Origin: Coriobacteriia bacterium
GTDB lineage: Bacteria; Actinomycetota; Coriobacteriia; Coriobacteriales; QAMH01
Assembly: GCA_900756605.1 (NCBI GenBank)
Contig: CAAEKX010000121.1
Span: 1 to 5,087, forward strand
Length of the DNA stretch: 5,087 bases
Reading direction: 5' to 3'
Shown: one piece after another, positions 1 to 3,665 of the stretch
Layout of the letters: each line of letters opens with the position of its first letter
How positions within the stretch are numbered: position 1 is the stretch's first letter
Notes under the pieces: generated by a model
The model's database searches: none
What the model was told of the DNA's origin: nothing
The model's input: only the letters and a program-made list of their open reading frames with translations
Made by a program: the position numbers and the translations under genes

Positions 1-384
1 GTCGACGGTGCAGCTGGCGCCGCCTATCGTTGCGCCTGCGTACCGGCCGACGGACAGCTCAATCCACGGGACGCGGGGGAGGAGCCGCTCGTGAAGCTTG
101 TGGGCGATGTCGATGGCGAGACAGGCCAGCTCGTCATCAAGCAGCCTGAAGGTCACTGGCGTCGGTACAGTCGCTGGGATCGTCTGCCAAAGGCGCCTGC
201 GACACAGCCACGTGCCGTGGTGCGGACCTTGCCCCAATGCGGTTGTGGCGGTTATCTGGGTGCCCCGATGATGTTCGACTCGTTCGACGAGATGCTTGCG
301 TACTTCTTCGTCGTCTTTTCCGACGCGCAGGCCGTGAACGCAAAGCATGCCTCCATTCTTAATGGGGGTGCCTGCGCCATCTAG
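1..384 (+). CDS. Unrecognised protein, 3' part of a gene entering from the left edge
   Basis: The frame is open from base 1 to the TAG at 382-384, giving 127 visible residues. I do not recognise the family. The visible part is soluble-looking, with a Trp/Arg-rich patch (GHWRRYSRWDR), a Cys-rich turn (QCGCGGYLG) and a hydrophobic/aromatic stretch (DEMLAYFFVVF) near the C-terminus; it ends in GGACAI. Third codon positions are GC-biased over the whole frame, including the first 30 codons, which argues that it is coding from the edge. An alternative is a complete 97-aa gene starting at GTG 91, because GGGGGAGGAG at 75-84 sits six bases upstream. Those bases also encode an ordinary Gly-Glu-Glu run, so I prefer the partial longer gene. 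It runs in the same direction as nikR, 68 bp upstream of it, with no clear functional link. Confidence 0.65.
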   Translation, partial: VDGAAGAAYRCACVPADGQLNPRDAGEEPLVKLVGDVDGETGQLVIKQPEGHWRRYSRWDRLPKAPATQPRAVVRTLPQCGCGGYLGAPMMFDSFDEMLAYFFVVFSDAQAVNAKHASILNGGACAI

Positions 385-402
385 CTCCGCATGCGGGCAT
401 TT
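369..402 (+). terminator. Candidate hairpin terminator after the left-edge gene
   Basis: TGCCTGCG (369-376) can pair with TGCGGGCA (392-399), using two G-T wobbles, around a 15-nt loop. Only a short TTT (400-402) follows. The hairpin spans the stop codon at 382-384. The position suits a terminator between the left-edge gene and nikR, but the large loop, wobbles and short T tract make it weak. The loop also contains the 10-bp palindrome CCGCATGCGG (387-396). Confidence 0.25.
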
Positions 403-452
403 GGTGGTACCATCGCCTGCAGTAGACGGTTTTTGGAAGGAGAGAGGCGGTC

Positions 453-929
453 ATGAGCGAACTCGTGCGCTTTTCGGTGGCGATGCCCGAGGATCTGATG
501 GATGAGCTCGACAGGTACACGGCACGACGCGGTATCGCGAAGAATCGTTCCGAGGCCATTCGCGATCTTGTGCGCGGCGCTCTCATCGAGGAGGAAGTCG
601 AGGATCCCGATTCGAGTATCTTTGGCACGCTCACCATGGTCTTCAACCATCACTCCAATGACCTGCGCGATAAGCTCGATGCCATTCAGCACGAGCATGT
701 CGATGAGATCGTCTCGACCGTCCATGTGCATCTCGATGAAGAGAACTGTCTCGAGGTGGTGCTCATGCGCGGACAGAGCAAGGTAATTCGCTCAATTGCC
801 GACGCGCTGCTCGGCACCAAGGGCGTACTGCATGGCAAGCTCGTCGTGACGACAACCGATGCCGCCCAGATGCATAGCCACGGTCATACCCATGGTCATG
901 AGCATGGGGAGCACACGCATACGCATTAG
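453..929 (+). CDS. nikR: Nickel-responsive transcriptional regulator NikR with His-rich tail
   Basis: NikR is a cytoplasmic DNA-binding regulator that represses nickel uptake, or controls nickel enzyme genes, when nickel is bound. The 158-aa product has an N-terminal ribbon-helix-helix domain (about residues 3-46; beta strand LVRFSVAMP, then the NRSEAIRDLVRGAL helix) and a C-terminal ACT-like tetramerisation and metal domain (about 57-135). Aligned by eye to the E. coli protein as I remember it, the high-affinity nickel ligands are all present: H80, H91, H93 and C99 (QHEH, VHVH, ENC), with H80 and H91 in the expected 11-residue register. Residues 141-158 form an extra tail with nine His in 18 residues, absent from the roughly 133-aa E. 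coli protein. The strand residues R6-S8-A10 differ from the E. coli R-T-T, so the operator is probably different too. The start is set by GGAAGGAGAG (435-444). The 3' end overlaps convergent tatA by 4 bp. No nickel transporter or hydrogenase gene lies in the window, so targets are unknown. Confidence 0.95.
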   Translation: MSELVRFSVAMPEDLMDELDRYTARRGIAKNRSEAIRDLVRGALIEEEVEDPDSSIFGTLTMVFNHHSNDLRDKLDAIQHEHVDEIVSTVHVHLDEENCLEVVLMRGQSKVIRSIADALLGTKGVLHGKLVVTTTDAAQMHSHGHTHGHEHGEHTHTH

Positions 930-1294
930 GCGCTTGGCGCATCGTCCTTCGAGGTCTTGGTGGGTTCGGGCTTTTCGTCCTTCTCGGCTGCCTGGGTAGA
1001 ATCGGAGGTCTTGTCTGCCGTCTTGGCAGGCTCGTCCTCTTCGTCATCCTCGAACATCTTGTCGACACGGTTCTGGAAGCTCTCGACCTTGTCGAGCACC
1101 GTATCCTTGTCGATGTGGTCGAGGTCGACATCGCTGCCTGCTGCCTTGGCGCCATTCTCGATGCCCTTCTTGGCGGCCTTGCCCGTCTCCTTTACCTGCT
1201 TGTTGAGCTTCTTGAAGAGGACAGGACCAAAGAGGATGCACACGATTGCCAAAATGATGAGCAATTCGGGAAGACCGAGGCCGAATATTCTCAT
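926..1294 (-). CDS. tatA: Sec-independent (twin-arginine) translocase subunit TatA/TatE family
   Basis: TatA is the pore-forming membrane component that exports folded proteins carrying twin-arginine signals. The 122-aa product begins with a short N-terminus and a single transmembrane helix (about residues 7-23, LPELLIILAIVCILFG). The conserved Phe-Gly hinge is at F22-G23 with a following Pro, and the acidic residue E10 sits where TatA proteins carry a polar residue. A basic amphipathic helix follows (about 25-50, KK, NKQVKETGKAAKKG), then a charged, Asp/Glu/Lys-rich tail (55-122), typical of the family but fairly long. I start at ATG 1294 because the TatA core begins there and GGA lies about eight bases upstream. 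The frame continues to an ATG at 1363, but that start has no ribosome binding site and would add 23 atypical residues. TatB and TatC are not in the window, so this is a stand-alone tatA or tatE here. It diverges from the 1460 gene and converges on nikR. Confidence 0.9.
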   Translation of the reverse strand: MRIFGLGLPELLIILAIVCILFGPVLFKKLNKQVKETGKAAKKGIENGAKAAGSDVDLDHIDKDTVLDKVESFQNRVDKMFEDDEEDEPAKTADKTSDSTQAAEKDEKPEPTKTSKDDAPSA

Positions 1295-1333
1295 GACAGG
1301 TTCCAAACTCTTGATGCTTGCGAAGTGGGACAC

Positions 1334-1339
1334 ATGATA
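1334..1339 (-). promoter_or_regulatory. Possible -10 element for tatA
   Basis: On the minus strand this reads TATCAT, matching five of six bases of the consensus -10. It would start transcription about 33 nt upstream of the tatA ATG. No convincing -35 lies at 16-18 bp (the 17-bp position reads TGTCCG), and there is no extended -10 TG, so this is a weak candidate. Confidence 0.25.
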
Positions 1340-1459
1340 CCCCAAGCCGCTTGCATCGGACATCGATACCGCAGAATGCCCATTTTCTGCATGTTCGGTG
1401 CGATAAGATAGGTTCAGTATTGTGGACGGATTTGCACGGCGACAGGGAAGGACCTCATC

Positions 1460-1915
1460 ATGCCGGGATTGCCATTCGGAGCCGCACAGTCATACGACGT
1501 ACCGCATGAGCTGCGCACGTACGAGCATGTGCAGGGCATCGAGTTCATCGAAGTCGATCCTGATTTGCCCTTCCCGCGCTCGGCGGCGTTTCGCAAGACG
1601 GCCGACGGGGCGCAGATGCTCATCCGTCGCGGTGCACCCGAGATTGCCCAGGTCGATCTAACCGCTGACGAGGCACGCTCTCTCATAGTGGCGCTTGATG
1701 CGGCGGGGCTTTTCACATGGCAGCGCGTGTACAAACCCGCACAGGGGCCCTTCGTGAATGTCGTGACCGAGTGGCGTGTCGAGGTCGACTTCGACGAGCC
1801 CATCGCAAAACGCAGCTCCACGTTTCGTTCCGAGGGCGCCGACGAGTTTCCGGATTCCTTCGATTCCATCGTCAGCCTGCTCCTTTCCCAAGCTCCGGGG
1901 GACGACGATGTCTAG
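1460..1915 (+). CDS. Uncharacterised 151-aa cytoplasmic protein, first gene of an operon with ybaK
   Basis: I do not recognise a named family. The product has no signal peptide, no membrane segment and no cysteine, and it is acidic. A central helical stretch (about 66-86, LTADEARSLIVALDAAGLFTW) is followed by a strand-like segment ending EWRVEVDFD (104-112), then SEGADEFPDSFDSIVSLLL (124-142). The order Trp + beta strand, then S-x-G-x-x-x-F-P-x-x-F and a short Leu-rich helix, recalls small gut-bacterial hypothetical proteins with a W...G-x-N-x-(Y/F)-P pattern; that comparison is from memory and gives no function. The start is supported by GGGAAGGA (1445-1452), seven bases before the ATG. The stop lies 8 nt inside the downstream ybaK gene, so the two are probably translationally coupled. 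It ends in an acidic GDDDV. Its codon use resembles that of its neighbours. Confidence 0.85.
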   Translation: MPGLPFGAAQSYDVPHELRTYEHVQGIEFIEVDPDLPFPRSAAFRKTADGAQMLIRRGAPEIAQVDLTADEARSLIVALDAAGLFTWQRVYKPAQGPFVNVVTEWRVEVDFDEPIAKRSSTFRSEGADEFPDSFDSIVSLLLSQAPGDDDV

Positions 1916-2390
1916 GAAGAAGGAGACGAAGACGAACGCCATGCGCATCCTCGATGCCGCGCATGTCGACCATGTCGTTCATACGGTCGATGCGACGGGG
2001 GAGGACACGGGCGTCGATATCGCGCTGCGCGCGGGGGAGGATCCCGACCACGTCTTCAAGACGCTCGTCACGCAGGGCAAAAGCGGTGAGTATCTCGTCT
2101 TCATGATTCCGGTTGCCGCCGAGCTCGACCTCAAGAAGGCGGCACGCGCCGCAGGAGAGAAGTCGGTGGCTATGGTGCGCTCGCGCGAGCTCTTCGACTT
2201 GACGGGTTACGTGCATGGCGGATGCAGCCCCTTGGGAATGAAGAAGTTCTTCCGTACCTTCATCGACGAGACCTGCGTTCTCTTCGATACGATCATGTTC
2301 TCGGGCGGGCGTATTGGCACGCAGATTGAGATGAGCTTCGACGACCTCACAAAAACCATAGAAATCGAAGCCGTCGATCTGGTCGTCTGA
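1908..2390 (+). CDS. ybaK: Cys-tRNA(Pro)/Cys-tRNA(Cys) deacylase, YbaK/EbsC type
   Basis: YbaK hydrolyses cysteine mischarged on tRNA(Pro) in the cytoplasm, backing up prolyl-tRNA synthetase proofreading. The 160-aa product is close to the 159 aa I remember for E. coli YbaK. It carries the family landmarks in order: PDHVFKTLV (46-54), with K51 at the place of the functionally essential Lys; MIPVAAELDLKKAA (66-79); TGYVHGGCSPLG (99-110); and FSGGRIGTQIEM (131-142). The GG-x-SPLG loop is the strongest signature. I chose ATG 1908 over longer in-frame starts because the alignment begins there and GGGGGA (1897-1902) lies five bases upstream. ATG 1941 is also possible but has no well-spaced ribosome binding site. 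The start overlaps the preceding gene by 8 nt, indicating co-transcription. The family also includes ProX- and ProRS-editing-like proteins, but the SPLG motif and length favour YbaK/EbsC. Confidence 0.93.
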   Translation: MSRKKETKTNAMRILDAAHVDHVVHTVDATGEDTGVDIALRAGEDPDHVFKTLVTQGKSGEYLVFMIPVAAELDLKKAARAAGEKSVAMVRSRELFDLTGYVHGGCSPLGMKKFFRTFIDETCVLFDTIMFSGGRIGTQIEMSFDDLTKTIEIEAVDLVV

Positions 2391-2415
2391 TATCCCTTTA
2401 TTCTCTTGTGAAGTG

Positions 2416-2421
2416 TATACT
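2416..2421 (+). promoter_or_regulatory. Likely -10 element of the desulfoferrodoxin gene
   Basis: TATACT matches five of six -10 consensus bases and lies 43 bp before the dfx ATG, which would give a leader of roughly 37 nt. The position 17 bp upstream (2393-2398, TCCCTT) is a poor -35, so an activator or a non-standard -35 may be involved. The surrounding 20 bases (2401-2420) match 17 of 20 bases at 3120-3139, upstream of the next gene. Confidence 0.4.
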
Positions 2422-2464
2422 GGTCATACCTGGTTCAACAGATTGCCCAGAGAGAGGAGCAGTC

Positions 2465-2848
2465 ATGGAAGAGATCAAATTCTATCGCTGCGATATTTGC
2501 GGAAACATCATCACCAAGATTATCGACGGAGGTCCGATTCCCTTCTGCTGCGGTCAGAAGATGACCGAGCTCATCGCCGACAGCTCAGACGGTGCAGCCG
2601 AGAAGCACGTTCCCGTCATCGAGATCGACGGCGAAGTCGTGACGGTCAAGGTGGGCGAGGTGCCCCATCCCATGATCGAGGAGCACTACATCCAGTGGAT
2701 TTGCCTGCACACCGAGAAGGGCGTGCAGTTCGTGCACCTTAATCCGGGCGATGCCCCCGAGGCCGTTTTCACGGTTGCGCCTGACGATGCGGTCATCGAG
2801 GCATTTGATTACTGCAACATCCACGGTCTGTGGGTTTCCAGGCTGTAG
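2465..2848 (+). CDS. dfx: Desulfoferrodoxin (superoxide reductase, class with centres I and II)
   Basis: This enzyme reduces superoxide to hydrogen peroxide without making oxygen, a defence typical of anaerobes, and acts in the cytoplasm with rubredoxin-type donors. The 127-aa product has an N-terminal desulforedoxin domain with the centre I iron ligands C9, C12, C28 and C29 (CDIC and FCCG). The neelaredoxin-like catalytic domain follows, with centre II ligands H48, H68, H74, C117 and H120 (EKHVPVIE, VPHPM, EEHYI, YCNIHG). The active-site E46-K47 pair is also present, so the enzyme looks complete. ATG 2465 is chosen because AGGAG (2455-2459) precedes it and the family N-terminus begins here; a GTG at 2408 is also in frame but would add 19 unrelated residues. 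The 74-bp gap after ybaK and a -10-like element suggest a separate transcript. A repeat element begins 12 bp after the stop. Confidence 0.97.
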   Translation: MEEIKFYRCDICGNIITKIIDGGPIPFCCGQKMTELIADSSDGAAEKHVPVIEIDGEVVTVKVGEVPHPMIEEHYIQWICLHTEKGVQFVHLNPGDAPEAVFTVAPDDAVIEAFDYCNIHGLWVSRL

Positions 2849-2860
2849 CTTCAAGGACGA

Positions 2861-2906
2861 GATTCCTCGACTTCGCTGCCTATCGGCAGCTCCGCTCGGA
2901 ATGACA
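2861..2906 (-). repeat. Repeat copy A (inverted, diverged centre)
   Basis: Read on the minus strand it starts TGTCATTCCGAGCGGAG and ends CGAAGTCGAGGAATC. Both ends match copy C closely (15 of 17 and 15 of 15), but the middle is replaced by a local palindrome, GCTGCC-TATC-GGCAGC (2875-2890), a 6-bp perfect stem with a 4-nt loop. Confidence 0.8.
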
Positions 2907-2921
2907 AGATGCGACGTCTTT

Positions 2922-2947
2922 TGTCATTTCGAGCGAAGTGAGCGAAG
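2922..2947 (+). repeat. Repeat copy B (5' part only)
   Basis: These 26 bases match the first 26 of copy C exactly (TGTCATTTCGAGCGAAG, then TGAGCGAAG). The copy breaks off before the GTCGAGGAATC end. Copies B and C start 36 bp apart in the same direction. Confidence 0.85.
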
Positions 2948-2957
2948 GGACGCCTCC

Positions 2958-3002
2958 TGTCATTTCGAGCGAAGTGAGCGAAGCGAACGAAGTCGAGGAA
3001 TC
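2958..3002 (+). repeat. Repeat copy C (full length, 45 bp)
   Basis: The interior is itself a 9-bp tandem: GAGCGAAGT, GAGCGAAGC, GAACGAAGT, CGAGGAATC. This suggests the family varies in length by 9-bp steps. Confidence 0.85.
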
Positions 3003-3053
3003 CCTCGCAAGACGCTAAGTGCCCCCACCAAAACGGCGGCACGGCAGACAGAC

Positions 3054-3090
3054 GACGGGCGTCCGGAGCATACCGGCGCCCGTCTCTCTC
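3054..3090 (+). terminator. Terminator-like hairpin
   Basis: GACGGGCG (3054-3061) pairs perfectly with CGCCCGTC (3077-3084). After a single bulged T (3062), CCGG (3063-3066) pairs with CCGG (3073-3076), around a 6-nt loop AGCATA. This gives a 12-bp GC-rich stem. The tail is TCTCTC rather than a T run, so intrinsic termination may be inefficient. It lies after the repeat element and before the next promoter, a sensible place to end a dfx transcript. Confidence 0.5.
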
Positions 3091-3134
3091 TGCGCGCTCC
3101 TTCTTCCATGCTCTTGTCATTCTTTTGTGAATTG

Positions 3135-3163
3135 TCTACAAGAGCCTCATAAGCTGGTAGAAT
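3135..3163 (+). promoter_or_regulatory. Extended -10 promoter for the small membrane protein gene
   Basis: TCTACA (3135-3140, four of six -35 bases) is followed by a 17-bp spacer and TAGAAT (3158-3163, five of six -10 bases), with TGG directly upstream of the -10 as in extended -10 promoters. The start of transcription would fall near 3170, leaving a leader of about 28 nt before GTG 3198. Confidence 0.6.
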
Positions 3164-3197
3164 TGCCGCGTCGGTACGTATAGGCTGAGGTGGGCAC

Positions 3198-3536
3198 GTG
3201 GTCGAAGAGCATGTGGGCAAGAAGCGCCGCAAAGAAGTGCGCCAGGCCATTACCATGAGCGATGAGTTGAGAAAGACCCTTCTCCTTATCGTGTGCGTTA
3301 CCATTCTCGCTTGCGCCATCATTGCCGTTCTCTTTCTCATCGCATTCACGGGTGTTGTTGAGCTTCCCTCGTTCGTGAGCAACACCGTGCCGCTCATCAT
3401 CCTCGTCATATTCATGATTTTTGTTGCTCCCAAGGTGAACAAATACTGGACTTTGCGCGATGCGTACAAAGCCCATCTCGAGCGCTACAACATCAGCAAA
3501 GCTGACATGAACGCCCTCAAGGACAACCAGCTCTAG
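3198..3536 (+). CDS. Small membrane protein with two transmembrane helices, function unknown
   Basis: I do not recognise a family. The 112-aa product has a basic N-terminus (residues 1-26, GKKRRKEVR), a first hydrophobic helix (about 28-50, rich in Leu, Ile, Val, Cys and Ala), a short connecting loop (51-61, TGVVELPSFVS) and a second helix (about 63-78, PLIILVIFMIFVAP). A soluble C-terminal tail of about 34 residues follows (KVNKYWTLRDAYKAHLERYNISKADMNALKDNQL). The positive residues at both ends suggest that N- and C-termini face the cytoplasm with only a short external loop. I chose GTG 3198 because GAGGTGGG (3187-3194) is suitably placed and the promoter at 3135-3163 fits. ATG 3255 would remove the basic N-terminus and lacks a good ribosome binding site, but would keep both helices. 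It appears monocistronic: the next gene has its own promoter 63 bp downstream. Confidence 0.8.
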   Translation: MVEEHVGKKRRKEVRQAITMSDELRKTLLLIVCVTILACAIIAVLFLIAFTGVVELPSFVSNTVPLIILVIFMIFVAPKVNKYWTLRDAYKAHLERYNISKADMNALKDNQL

Positions 3537-3598
3537 GTCCCTTGTTCCATAGCTTGCTCTTTCACCATATGCCTTCATGCCGACAGGCCGTTTGGGCT

Positions 3599-3627
3599 CT
3601 CACAGGTGTCCCAAAAAAGAGTACAAT
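3599..3627 (+). promoter_or_regulatory. Candidate promoter of the lysozyme-like gene
   Basis: CTCACA (3599-3604, four of six -35 bases), a 17-bp spacer and TACAAT (3622-3627, five of six -10 bases) are well spaced and lie about 39 bp before ATG 3666. An A-run (3613-3618) sits in the spacer. Confidence 0.55.
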
Positions 3628-3665
3628 GCGCCTACGCAAACATGACAAAAGGTGTAGGAACCCAC

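Larger units (their letters stand above)
2861..3002. repeat. 142-bp composite inverted-repeat element with 15-bp perfect terminal inverted repeats
   Basis: The element begins GATTCCTCGACTTCG (2861-2875) and ends with its exact reverse complement (2988-3002). It contains one inverted copy (2861-2906) and two direct copies (2922-2947 partial, 2958-3002 full) of a TGTCATTTCGAGCGAAG-type repeat. In RNA the outer copies could pair into a long imperfect stem. It lies between dfx and the 3198 gene and carries no gene of its own; the frames through it translate to low-complexity runs such as HFERSERSERS. It resembles intergenic palindromic repeats I remember from many bacterial genomes. I see no target-site duplication at the edges. 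Confidence 0.8.

Noticed and set aside
387..396. Perfect palindrome CCGCATGCGG as a stand-alone hairpin
   Set aside because: Its centre leaves no room for a stable loop; it may simply be chance in GC-rich DNA.
1295..1363. Longer tatA start at ATG 1363
   Set aside because: It would put 23 residues before the TatA membrane helix and has no ribosome binding site; the -10-like TATCAT also lies inside this stretch.
1776..1907. Longer ybaK start at ATG 1776
   Set aside because: The extra 44 residues are the out-of-frame reading of the upstream gene, are Ser/Pro/Arg-rich and do not match YbaK; ATG 1908 has a ribosome binding site.
2423..2428. TCATAC as half of an E. coli-type NikR operator near dfx
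   Set aside because: No GTATGA half-site lies 16 bp upstream, and this NikR has different DNA-contact residues.
2851..3120. Minus-strand frame over the repeat element (FAHFARND repeats)
   Set aside because: Low-complexity peptide produced by the repeat DNA read backwards; no start signal and no family resemblance.
2751..3152. Plus-strand frame through the repeats encoding HFERSERSERS-type sequence
   Set aside because: It is in a different frame from dfx, starts inside dfx, and its body is a translation of the intergenic repeat element. No ribosome binding site was seen.
3588..3618. GGGCTCTCACAGGTGTCCC followed by A-run as a terminator
   Set aside because: Only three outer GC pairs form before mismatches, and the tail is A rather than T on the plus strand; the region fits a promoter better.
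3631..3658. CCTACGC/GTGTAGG stem that could cover the ribosome binding site of the lysozyme-like gene
   Set aside because: With the -10 at 3622-3627, transcription would start at about 3634, so most or part of the 5' arm would not be in the RNA; the loop is also 14 nt and one pair is a G-T wobble.
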